From: Candidatus Zhuqueibacterota bacterium
GTDB taxonomy: Bacteria; Zhuqueibacterota; Zhuqueibacteria; Thermofontimicrobiales; Thiofontviventaceae
Direction: 5' to 3'
Assembly: GCA_016931935.1 (NCBI GenBank)
Contig: JAFGDW010000097.1
Span: 1-64,000 of the forward strand
Length of the DNA stretch: 64,000 nt
Part shown: piece after piece, positions 10,811 to 19,923 of the stretch
Numbering within the stretch: the stretch's first letter is position 1
How the letters are laid out: each line of letters begins with the position of its first letter
Notes under the pieces: generated by a model
What the model was told of the DNA's origin: nothing
Databases searched by the model: none
The model's input: the letters and a program-made list of their open reading frames with translations, nothing else
Program-made: the position numbers and the translations under genes

Positions 10811-11467
10811 ATGAGATTGATTTTACTCGGAGCACCAGGATCAGGAAAAGGTACACAAGGCGGATTATTATCCAATTATTACATGATACCAAATATTTCG
10901 ACGGGTGATATTCTACGGGAAAATTTGAAAAACGAGACGGAACTTGGTAAGCAAGCAAAGCAATTTATGGATAAAGGTGAGTTAGTTCCGGACGATGTCA
11001 TTATATCAATTGTAAAACAGAGATTATTAGAAGCTGATTGCGATAACGGTTTTATTTTGGATGGCTTTCCACGCACTGTGCCACAAGCTCAAGCACTGGA
11101 TGCGTACCTAAAAAGTCAGAACCGCGAAATTCAACATGTTGTTTCGCTGGAAGTTGAAGAAGAACCGATCGTTGCACGTATCACAAGCAGACGGTTGTGT
11201 CGCAACTGCGGAAAAGATTATAACATGGTCACTAATCCACCTCCGGCTGATATGAAGTGTACAGTGTGTGGTGGCGAAATTTGGCAAAGACCGGATGATA
11301 CCGAAGAAACGGTGCGGAACCGGTTAAAGGTATATGCCGAAAAGACACAGCCATTAAAAGATCACTACGCACAACAAGGTGTATTAAAAAGTTTTGCCGG
11401 TGAAGGAACTATCGATACAATTCAGCAACGTATTCGAGAATATTTGAGTTCGGATGATAGCAATTAG
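10811..11467 (+). CDS. adk: Adenylate kinase
   Basis: MRLILLGAPGSGKGTQ, DGFPRT, zinc lid CRNCGKDYN...CTVCGGE. Confidence 0.97.
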   Translation: MRLILLGAPGSGKGTQGGLLSNYYMIPNISTGDILRENLKNETELGKQAKQFMDKGELVPDDVIISIVKQRLLEADCDNGFILDGFPRTVPQAQALDAYLKSQNREIQHVVSLEVEEEPIVARITSRRLCRNCGKDYNMVTNPPPADMKCTVCGGEIWQRPDDTEETVRNRLKVYAEKTQPLKDHYAQQGVLKSFAGEGTIDTIQQRIREYLSSDDSN

Positions 11468-12203
11468 AAATGCCAGAGAAATCGAGCTAATCAGGCAAAG
11501 CTGCCAAATGGTTGCGGATGCTCTCGATCTCGCTGAACAGATGATAAAACCTGGTGTTCGGATCATTGACATTGATAAAGCTGTTGAAGATTTAATTCGA
11601 TCCCGAAATGCGAGACCCGCTTTCAAAGGATTTCGCGGATTTCCGGCAAGCATTTGTGCTTCGGTTGACGATCAGGTTGTGCATGGCATTCCTGATGAAC
11701 GAACGCTTCAGGAAGGGCAAATAATTAGCATCGATATTGGCGTTGAACAAAATAACTATTTTGGAGATGCTGCCCGGACTTACGCTGTCGGTGAAATTGA
11801 TGAAGATAAAGCACGGCTGATGCTTGTAACAAAAGAATCACTGTTAAAAGGAATTGAGCAGGCCAAAAAAGGTAATCGGCTTTCGGATATTTCTCATGCA
11901 GTGCAAAAGCATGTCGAGAAAGCTGGTTTTTCAGTTGTCCGGGAGCTTGTCGGACACGGAATTGGCGAAGAGTTGCATGAAGAACCACAGATTCCTAACT
12001 ATGGCAGACCAAACCGGGGACCTCGGTTAAAAATTGGTATGGTATTGGCCATTGAACCCATGGTAAACATGGGAGGATATCAGGTAGAAACTGCTGATGA
12101 CAAATGGACTGTTCTTACGATGGATGGCCTTCCATCAGCGCATTTTGAACACACCATTGTTATCACTGAACGAGGTCCGGAAATATTATCAATTAATAAA
12201 TGA
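11454..12203 (+). CDS. map: Methionine aminopeptidase type I
   Basis: [43 protein letters not shown]; overlaps adk by 14 nt. Confidence 0.96.
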   Translation: MIAIRNAREIELIRQSCQMVADALDLAEQMIKPGVRIIDIDKAVEDLIRSRNARPAFKGFRGFPASICASVDDQVVHGIPDERTLQEGQIISIDIGVEQNNYFGDAARTYAVGEIDEDKARLMLVTKESLLKGIEQAKKGNRLSDISHAVQKHVEKAGFSVVRELVGHGIGEELHEEPQIPNYGRPNRGPRLKIGMVLAIEPMVNMGGYQVETADDKWTVLTMDGLPSAHFEHTIVITERGPEILSINK

Positions 12204-12222
12204 ACTTACAGAAAGAGTAATT

Positions 12223-12441
12223 ATGCCGAAACAAGAAGCGATTAAAGTCGACGGCACTATCATTGAAACTTTACCCAATGCATCATTCAAAGTGGAGTTG
12301 GAAAACGGGCATCAGGTGTTAGCCCATATTTCCGGCAAAATGCGGATGCATTTCATAAAAATATTACCTGGTGATAAAGTTATGGTAGAACTTTCGCCGT
12401 ACGATTTAAATCGAGGCAGAATTACATACCGGTATAAATAA
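12223..12441 (+). CDS. infA: Translation initiation factor IF-1
   Basis: [72 protein letters not shown]; start corrected from the ORF track. Confidence 0.95.
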   Translation: MPKQEAIKVDGTIIETLPNASFKVELENGHQVLAHISGKMRMHFIKILPGDKVMVELSPYDLNRGRITYRYK

Positions 12442-12456
12442 AGATAGGTATACAAA

Positions 12457-12570
12457 ATGAAAGTACGTTCATCTGTAAAAAAAATGTGTGATAACTGCAA
12501 AATTATCAAACGCGAAGGCAAAATCAGAGTAATTTGTACGAATCCGCGTCATAAGCAGGTACAAGGTTAA
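12457..12570 (+). CDS. rpmJ: 50S ribosomal protein L36 (37 aa, below ORF-track cutoff)
   Basis: Manual translation [37 protein letters not shown]. Confidence 0.95.
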   Translation: MKVRSSVKKMCDNCKIIKREGKIRVICTNPRHKQVQG

Positions 12571-12600
12571 TCAAATTTTACTAAATTCCAGGAGGAACTC

Positions 12601-12966
12601 TTGGCTCGTTTAGCAGGTGTAGACTTACCGAATGAAAAGCGAATTGAAGTCGCCTTGACATATATATTCGGTATCGGTCCGAAACTTTCGAAAGATATTC
12701 TGGCGAAAGCAAAAGTAAACCCGGATACGCGTTCGAAAGATTTAACAAGTGAAGAAGTCGCTGAAATACGAACGGTTCTTGGCGAATATAAAGTTGAAGG
12801 TTCTTTGCGCACCGAGATAGCCATGAACATTAAACGCTTGATGGATATCGGCTGTTACCGTGGATTGCGACATCGACGAGGATTGCCCGCACGAGGGCAA
12901 CGGACACATACCAACGCACGCACACGTTCAGGACGTCGTCGCTCTGTTGGCATAAAGAAAAAATAA
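12601..12966 (+). CDS. rpsM: 30S ribosomal protein S13 (TTG start)
   Basis: [25 protein letters not shown]...[20 protein letters not shown]. Confidence 0.97.
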   Translation: MARLAGVDLPNEKRIEVALTYIFGIGPKLSKDILAKAKVNPDTRSKDLTSEEVAEIRTVLGEYKVEGSLRTEIAMNIKRLMDIGCYRGLRHRRGLPARGQRTHTNARTRSGRRRSVGIKKK

Positions 12967-12981
12967 TAACGGAGGTTAAGG

Positions 12982-13371
12982 TTGGCTAATCCGAGACGTA
13001 AAAAAACAAAAAAACGTGAAAAGGTTGAAGCAAACGGTGTTGCTCACATTAAGGCAACGTTTAATAATACGGTTGTGTCTTTGACAGACAATTATGGAAA
13101 TGTCATATCATGGGCCACTGCTGGTCGCGTTGGTTTCAAAGGATCCCGTAAGAGCACTCCTTTTGCCGCTCAAATGGCAGCAGAACATGCTGTTAAAGAA
13201 GCCATGGAATTGGGCTTACGACGGGTTGAAGTTTTATTAAAGGGACCAGGCGGTGGACGCGAAGCAGCAGTACGATCACTGCAAGCGGCTGGTCTGGAAA
13301 TTACAGCAATCAAAGATGTCACTCCCATTCCACACAATGGGTGTCGACCTCCGAAGCGACGTCGAGTATAA
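12982..13371 (+). CDS. rpsK: 30S ribosomal protein S11 (TTG start)
   Basis: [46 protein letters not shown]. Confidence 0.97.
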   Translation: MANPRRKKTKKREKVEANGVAHIKATFNNTVVSLTDNYGNVISWATAGRVGFKGSRKSTPFAAQMAAEHAVKEAMELGLRRVEVLLKGPGGGREAAVRSLQAAGLEITAIKDVTPIPHNGCRPPKRRRV

Positions 13372-13388
13372 TATTGGAGGAATGTTGA

Positions 13389-14018
13389 ATGGCAAGATAC
13401 ACTGAGGCCTCTTGCAAATTATGTCGTCGGGAAGATCAGAAGTTGTTTTTAAAAGGTACAAAATGTTATTCCAATAAATGCCCGTTTGAAAAAAAGGGAT
13501 ACGCTCCCGGGCAACATGGGCGAGTACGGCGATTTAAACAGTCCGAGTATGGAGTTCAGCTTCGTGAAAAGCAGAAAGTCCGACGGATATATGGAATTCT
13601 TGAAAAACAATTTAGAAACTATTTCTCACGTGCAGATCGTGAGAAAGGTATCACGGGTGAAAACCTGTTAAAATACCTTGAAAGCCGACTTGATAACGTG
13701 GTATATCGTTTAGGCTTCGCAGCTTCGCGTGATACAGCTCGTCAACTGGTACGGCATCGTCACTTTATGGTGAATAATCAAGTTGTGGATATCCCTTCAT
13801 ATTCTCTGTCACCAGGGGATGAAATCAAAGTACGTGATAAAAGCCGCAAGCTTGATGTTATTCACAGTGCTATGCGCCGTGTGAAGGAAGGTAATCAATA
13901 TTCATGGCTAAGTCTGGATAAGGCTTCTATGACCGGTGTGTTTATGCAAGTTCCAAACCGTGAAGAGATACCAGTCCAGGTTAACGAACAATTAATTGTA
14001 GAGTTGTATTCTAAGTAA
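13389..14018 (+). CDS. rpsD: 30S ribosomal protein S4 (zinc-binding type)
   Basis: CKLCRREDQKLFLKGTKCYSNKCPFEKKGYAPGQHG; S4 domain LESRLDNVVYRLGFA. Confidence 0.97.
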   Translation: MARYTEASCKLCRREDQKLFLKGTKCYSNKCPFEKKGYAPGQHGRVRRFKQSEYGVQLREKQKVRRIYGILEKQFRNYFSRADREKGITGENLLKYLESRLDNVVYRLGFAASRDTARQLVRHRHFMVNNQVVDIPSYSLSPGDEIKVRDKSRKLDVIHSAMRRVKEGNQYSWLSLDKASMTGVFMQVPNREEIPVQVNEQLIVELYSK

Positions 14019-14178
14019 TCAAACAGCCAAATCTGGATTATTCATTGTGTGCTTGTGCAGTTTTCCGACAGTAATATGCGAACAGGTTTTTCAGCTCAAT
14101 AAGCATCATACTCGGAACAATGTTTCCATCAACAAGCGCTGTGAATAAAACAGGCTAAATATTTGATGGGGTGGATAA

Positions 14179-15165
14179 ATGAATTGGCCATATTTACGCA
14201 TGCCTGAAAGCATTGAGTTAGACGAGGCAACATATACCAATACATACGGGAAGTTTGTGGTTCAGCCGCTGGAACGTGGTTTCGGAACAACCATAGGCAA
14301 TGCCTTCCGGCGCGTTTTACTATCATCTCTACCAGGCGCCGCTGTAACCATGATTCGAATCGATAACGTCTATCATGAGTTCTCAACAATTCCTGGTGTG
14401 GTTGAAGATGTGGCGGAAGTCATCTTGAATCTTAAAGAAGTCCGTCTGAAGCTTTTAAACAAACGTCCTGAAAAAATATCGATTGCTTTAAAGGGACCAC
14501 GTGATTTTAAAGCCGGGGATATTCAGGATGGTACGACTGATTTGGAAGTTCTGAATCCCGACCGACATATCGCAACCTTAAATGAAGAAGCCGACTTTAC
14601 CCTTGAACTCCGGATCGGCAGAGGAAAAGGCTATGTACCAGCAGATGAAAACAAGTTGCCCGATCAACCCATCGGTTCAGTTCCAATTGATGCAATATTT
14701 TCGCCGATTCGAAATGTAAGTTATAACGTCGAATCAACCCGAGTTGGAAATAAAATTGACTTCGAGAAACTCACGTTGGAAATTGAAACTGACGGAAGCA
14801 TTACTCCAGATGATGCATTGACGTATGCCGGTAAAATTCTGAAGGACCACATTCAACTGTTCATTAATTTTGATATTGAACCTGAAGAAGAAGAAACATC
14901 GGAAATTGATGAAGAGGTTTTGCGCATTAGAAAATTGCTAAAGATGAGTGTTGATGAACTTGAGCTTTCGGTGCGTTCACATAACTGTCTGATGGCTGCA
15001 AATATTAAAACCATTGGCGACCTGGTGAAACGCGACGAACAGGAAATGTTGAAATTCAGGAATTTTGGTCGGAAATCGTTGACTGAATTAACAAAGATTT
15101 TAGAAGAAAAAGGACTCCATTTTGGAGTGGATGTCGATAAATATTTAAAGTCTGAAAATGATTAA
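14179..15165 (+). CDS. rpoA: DNA-directed RNA polymerase subunit alpha
   Basis: FVVQPLERGFGTTIGNAFRRVLLSSLPGAAVT; C-terminal LSVRSHNCLMAANIKTIGDLV. Confidence 0.97.
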   Translation: MNWPYLRMPESIELDEATYTNTYGKFVVQPLERGFGTTIGNAFRRVLLSSLPGAAVTMIRIDNVYHEFSTIPGVVEDVAEVILNLKEVRLKLLNKRPEKISIALKGPRDFKAGDIQDGTTDLEVLNPDRHIATLNEEADFTLELRIGRGKGYVPADENKLPDQPIGSVPIDAIFSPIRNVSYNVESTRVGNKIDFEKLTLEIETDGSITPDDALTYAGKILKDHIQLFINFDIEPEEEETSEIDEEVLRIRKLLKMSVDELELSVRSHNCLMAANIKTIGDLVKRDEQEMLKFRNFGRKSLTELTKILEEKGLHFGVDVDKYLKSEND

Positions 15166-15182
15166 AGGTAAGGAATAGACGA

Positions 15183-15644
15183 ATGAGACATCGTAAAGCT
15201 GGAAATAAGTTAGGTCGGAATACCAGCCATAGAAATGCGACATTGGCAAGTTTGACGACTGCCGTTGTTGAACATAAACGAATTAAGACGACATTAGCCA
15301 AAGCCAGGGAAGCACGCAAAGTTGTGGATCGCATGATTACATTTGGCAAAAAAGGTACTTTGGCAGCCAGACGTGAGGTATTGAAGACCATTCGTGATAA
15401 AGAAATTGTCCGTACACTGTTCGAAGAAATCGTGCCAGAGTACGCCGACCGAAATGGTGGATACACGCGCATAATAAAACTTGGCCGTCGAATTGGTGAT
15501 GGTGCGTCTGTTGCTTATCTCGAATTAGTCGGATTTGAGAATGTGATTACAGCTAAGAAAAAAGCCAAGGAAAAGGCAAAAGAAAAGGCAAAAGAAAAGG
15601 CTAAAGAGAAGGCAGCAGAAAAGGAAGCGGAAACTGCTGAATAA
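15183..15644 (+). CDS. rplQ: 50S ribosomal protein L17 with Lys/Glu/Ala repeat tail
   Basis: MRHRKAGNKLGRNTSHRNATLASLTTAVVEHKRIKTTLAKAREAR; tail KAKEKAKEKAKEKAKEKAAEKEAETAE. Confidence 0.96.
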   Translation: MRHRKAGNKLGRNTSHRNATLASLTTAVVEHKRIKTTLAKAREARKVVDRMITFGKKGTLAARREVLKTIRDKEIVRTLFEEIVPEYADRNGGYTRIIKLGRRIGDGASVAYLELVGFENVITAKKKAKEKAKEKAKEKAKEKAAEKEAETAE

Positions 15645-15687
15645 AAAATTGTCTGCTTTTCAACACGAAATATTTGTTTAAAATAAT

Positions 15688-15718
15688 AGCAACCAAATTT
15701 TTGGTTGCTTTTTTTTTG
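15688..15718 (+). terminator. Intrinsic terminator after rplQ
   Basis: agcaaccaaatttttggttgctttttttt stem plus T-tract. Confidence 0.9.
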
Positions 15719-15934
15719 TTTCTGATTTATTTTACATGAACGAATGATGTTACATGAATTAATGAATTAACAGAAATGTAACTGGAGAAAAAATAATAAG
15801 TGCCGACATATACATAACTGGTTAATTAAGATAAGTCAAAAATGTACGTCTCATTTTATCGTAAATTGAATACATATTCATAAATCATTCTGTCTGTGGC
15901 ACGTTATGCATATTTTAGTTTGGAGATTGAACAT

Positions 15935-18493
15935 ATGAAACCTTTGAAAACATTCACAATAGTTGCACGACTACCGGAAAAATTAACATATTTAAAAGAT
16001 GTTGCTTTCAACCTGTATTGGTCGTGGAACCATGAAGCATTAAATCTTTTTCAGCGGCTTGATAGCGATATGTGGGAAAAAAGTGACCACAATCCGGTTA
16101 AAATGCTTGGTCTTGTCCGCCAGGAACGATTGGAATCGTTGGCTGATGATGAAGGATTTCTGGCACATCTGCATCGGGTTTATGAGTCGATGCAGGATTA
16201 TTTAAACGAACCCACATGGTATCTAAAAACGTACGGTGAGGAAAGTGCTGTTAAAATCGCTTATTTTTCTGCAGAATTCGGATTAACCGAATGTGTAAGA
16301 ATTTATTCCGGAGGCTTGGGAATTTTAGCTGGCGACCATTTAAAATCGGCAAGCGAGCTTGGTATTCCGTTAGTTGGTGTTGGCTTATTATATCAGGAAG
16401 GTTATTTTCACCAGTATTTGAATGCTGATGGTTGGCAAGGAGAACAATATCCGAAAAATGATTTTTACAACATGCCGATCGAATTGCAACGTAAGGAAAA
16501 TGGCGATGCGATTCTAATTGAAATTGCTTATGCTGATCGAACCGTAAAGGCACAAATTTGGAAAGTTGTTGTAGGCCGAATTTCTTTGTACCTGCTCGAT
16601 ACCAATATTGAAGAAAACAGTCAGGAAGATCGGGAAATAACTGATGAGTTGTATGGGGGTGATTCCGAAATGCGTATTAAACAGGAAATTCTTCTTGGTA
16701 TTGGTGGAATTCGTGCCCTAAAGGCTGTTGGTATAACTCCGACTGTTTTTCATATGAATGAAGGCCACTCTGCATTTTTGGCGTTGGAACGAATTCGGTG
16801 CATTCTTGATGAAAAAAATCTGACGTTTGATGAAGCAGTGGAACTGACTCGCTCTGGTAATGTGTTTACGACTCATACGCCGGTGCCTGCCGGGATCGAC
16901 CGTTTCCCGGCTCAGTTAATGGACAAATACTTTACATCTTACTATCCGAAACTTAATATCAATAGAAAGAAATTTCTTGGCTTGGGACGAATAAATGCGA
17001 ATAATGAAGGCGAAAGCTTTTCCATGGCAGTATTAGCTATTCGATTGGCTAGCCATATTAATGGCGTAAGCAAACTCCACGGTGAAGTTTCCCGACGAAT
17101 GTGGATGGAACTTTGGCCCAACATTCCTGAAAAGGAGATTCCGATAACATCGGTGACCAATGGTACCCATCCATTTTCATGGATTTCAAAAGATATGGCA
17201 AGTTTATATGACCGTTATCTTGGGCCGCGTTGGGTGAAAAAGCCCGCCGACATGACTATTTGGAAACGTGTTGAACAAATCCCCAGCGAAGAATTGTGGC
17301 GTACCCATGAACGTCGGAGAGAACGTTTAGTTGCATTTGCCCGAACTCGACTAATCGATCAATTACATCGACAGGGTTCGATGCCATCGGAAATTGAACG
17401 GGCAGAAGAAGTGTTAAATCCGGAAGCACTAACGATTGGATTTGCCCGCCGGTTTGCCACATACAAACGGGCCACATTGCTGTTCCATGACCCGGTTCGG
17501 CTGGCGCATATTATGCGGAATAAAGATTATCCGATTCAGATTATTATCGCCGGCAAAGCTCATCCCAAGGACACACCAGGCAAGGAATTGATTCGGAAAA
17601 TTGTCCATCTTGCACGCATGGAAGAATTTCGGTCCAATATTGTTTTTCTGGAAAATTATGATATGGTCGTTTCACGCTACCTTGTACAGGGTGTTGATGT
17701 GTGGCTTAATAATCCACGACGATTTATGGAAGCGAGCGGCACAAGCGGTATGAAGGCTGCTATGAATGGTGTGCTGAATATGAGTATTCTTGACGGCTGG
17801 TGGGATGAAGCCTACGAACCCAATCTTGGCTGGGCAATCGGACGTGGTGAAGATTATAACAATTATGATTACCAGGACGATGTTGAATCGCAGGCTATGT
17901 ATAATTTGCTTGAAAAGGAAGTGATCCCGCTGTTTTACGACCGTGGCCGGGATAATATTCCACGCAAATGGATTAATTACATGAAGAAAACGCTCATGGA
18001 GTTATGTCCGGTTTTCAATACCAACCGTATGATTCGTGAATATACGGAGCGGTTCTATTTACCTGCACATATCAAATACAGCGGGTTGGAAGAAAATAAC
18101 CAGGCACGCGCACGGGCACTAAATGACTGGAAGCAAAAAATTTACCGAAACTGGTCGATGGTGCGCATTGTTCGGGTTGAAGGTGATGATATCGTATCGC
18201 ATCAAGTCGGTAGCAAAATTGCTATTGAGGCAAAAGTTCAATTGGGTGAATTGGCGCCGGAAGATGTATCGGTGGAAATCTATCATGGATATATATCTAC
18301 AGAAAATCAAGTACTTAATGGTGAAATTGAAAAAATGAGTTGTAACGAATCTAATCCTTCAAAAACATTTACATTTCGTGGTGAAATAATTTGCAACCAT
18401 AGCGGTTTATATGGGTACACCATTCGAGTGCTGCCGATGCATGAAGATCTGGCAAATCCTCACGAAACCGGTTTGATTGTGTGGGCAAACTGA
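15935..18493 (+). CDS. glgP: Alpha-glucan (glycogen/maltodextrin) phosphorylase, GT35 with DUF3417 N-terminal domain
   Basis: LPEKLTYLKDVAFNLYWSWNHEAL (DUF3417-like); PLP-region EASGTSGMKAAMNGVLNMSILDGWWDEAY; start ATG 15935 preferred. Confidence 0.93.
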   Translation: MKPLKTFTIVARLPEKLTYLKDVAFNLYWSWNHEALNLFQRLDSDMWEKSDHNPVKMLGLVRQERLESLADDEGFLAHLHRVYESMQDYLNEPTWYLKTYGEESAVKIAYFSAEFGLTECVRIYSGGLGILAGDHLKSASELGIPLVGVGLLYQEGYFHQYLNADGWQGEQYPKNDFYNMPIELQRKENGDAILIEIAYADRTVKAQIWKVVVGRISLYLLDTNIEENSQEDREITDELYGGDSEMRIKQEILLGIGGIRALKAVGITPTVFHMNEGHSAFLALERIRCILDEKNLTFDEAVELTRSGNVFTTHTPVPAGIDRFPAQLMDKYFTSYYPKLNINRKKFLGLGRINANNEGESFSMAVLAIRLASHINGVSKLHGEVSRRMWMELWPNIPEKEIPITSVTNGTHPFSWISKDMASLYDRYLGPRWVKKPADMTIWKRVEQIPSEELWRTHERRRERLVAFARTRLIDQLHRQGSMPSEIERAEEVLNPEALTIGFARRFATYKRATLLFHDPVRLAHIMRNKDYPIQIIIAGKAHPKDTPGKELIRKIVHLARMEEFRSNIVFLENYDMVVSRYLVQGVDVWLNNPRRFMEASGTSGMKAAMNGVLNMSILDGWWDEAYEPNLGWAIGRGEDYNNYDYQDDVESQAMYNLLEKEVIPLFYDRGRDNIPRKWINYMKKTLMELCPVFNTNRMIREYTERFYLPAHIKYSGLEENNQARARALNDWKQKIYRNWSMVRIVRVEGDDIVSHQVGSKIAIEAKVQLGELAPEDVSVEIYHGYISTENQVLNGEIEKMSCNESNPSKTFTFRGEIICNHSGLYGYTIRVLPMHEDLANPHETGLIVWAN

Positions 18494-18522
18494 TAGTTTA
18501 GGCATAGAATAATACAAATTTT

Positions 18523-18560
18523 AAAAGTTGCCAGGCAATGGAGACCTGGCAACTTTTTTT
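18523..18560 (+). terminator. Intrinsic terminator after glgP
   Basis: aaaagttgccagg-N9-cctggcaacttttttt. Confidence 0.9.
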
Positions 18561-18763
18561 AATTTAAATGAATCGGACTTGTTTCGTTGAAACCCCTGTT
18601 TCGCTACCACCGTATATGGGCATTAATAAAAACAAAGCGGAGATGAAAACAAACACTGTAAACGGTGACAAGATTCAGCATCCCTTCAAAAATTGATTGA
18701 TTTTAAATTCCAATTATATTATCTTGCCAACAGCATTAATTGATTCATTGAGTTCGGAAAAAT

Positions 18764-19768
18764 ATGAAATTATTAATTTTGTTTTGCGGTGGAACACTTG
18801 TCATGGAACAAGATCGGGATGGGGTATTGGTAGCACCTCCTCACGAACGAGCCGTCAGGAATCTGTTAACTATTGAACCGAAATTAAGTCAGGTCGCAGA
18901 GCTGGCTGTTACTTATATTGATAATATCGATAGCACTAATATTAATCCCAGTCATTGGGATAAAATTGCCAGAACTATTAGTGAAGAGTACAATAAATAT
19001 GATGGCTTTATTATTACGCACGGTACAGATACCATGGCATATACGTCGAGCGCGCTTTCATTTGCCTTACAAAATATTGGAAAGCCGGTGATTTTAACGG
19101 GATCGCAAATTCCCGGAAGTAAAATAGAAACGGATGCGCGCAGGAATTTAATAAATGCGGTTCGGGTAGCAACCCACGATATCGCTGGAGTTATGATCGT
19201 TTTTTATGAACGAATTATCTGGGGAACCCGCGCCAGCAAAGTGAGTGAGTCCAAATTAAATGCGTTCCAATCGTTGAACTGGGATTTGTTGGGGGAGATT
19301 CGCATTGATATTCGGTTCAGCGATAATCATTTCCGTCGCCACGATGGCAAACTAAATCTGCAGACCGGCTATGAACAGAATATTGCGGTCGCAACGTTTG
19401 TCCCGGGTACACCGACACGTGTATTACTGCAATTGCTTGAATCTGGAATTAAAGGGCTGGTGCTACGCGGATATGGTTCCGGCAATGTTGGATATGAATA
19501 TCTGGATGTTTTGCGGGAAGCCGGAAAGCAAAATATTCCGGTAGTAGTCAATACGCAGTGCATGGAAGGGGCTACACTTATGCACCTTTACGATGTGGGC
19601 AAGAAGGCGCTCGATTTAGGCGTGATTCAGGGATTTGATATGGGAATAGAAACATGTGTCACTAAATTAATGTGGGCGTTGAAGCATGCAGATGGTGTTG
19701 ATGCTGTCCGAGAGATAATGCATACGAACTATTGCAATGAAATTAATATCGAGGGCAAGTTGTACTGA
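18764..19768 (+). CDS. ansA: Type I L-asparaginase
   Basis: MKLLILFCGGTLVMEQD; HGTDTMAYTSSALSFALQN; LTGSQIPGSKIETDARRNLINAV. Confidence 0.92.
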   Translation: MKLLILFCGGTLVMEQDRDGVLVAPPHERAVRNLLTIEPKLSQVAELAVTYIDNIDSTNINPSHWDKIARTISEEYNKYDGFIITHGTDTMAYTSSALSFALQNIGKPVILTGSQIPGSKIETDARRNLINAVRVATHDIAGVMIVFYERIIWGTRASKVSESKLNAFQSLNWDLLGEIRIDIRFSDNHFRRHDGKLNLQTGYEQNIAVATFVPGTPTRVLLQLLESGIKGLVLRGYGSGNVGYEYLDVLREAGKQNIPVVVNTQCMEGATLMHLYDVGKKALDLGVIQGFDMGIETCVTKLMWALKHADGVDAVREIMHTNYCNEINIEGKLY

Positions 19769-19923
19769 TGAAAAAAAGCCTTCAGCTATCAGCAATCAGC
19801 ACGTAATTTTTATTGGAGTAAGTCATTCATTTGATATTCAATTGTCAGATTTTTTTATGTGAACGAATCGACAGTTGCTCAATTTAGAGTATAAAGTTTT
19901 CAATCAACTAAAGTAACTGGAAA

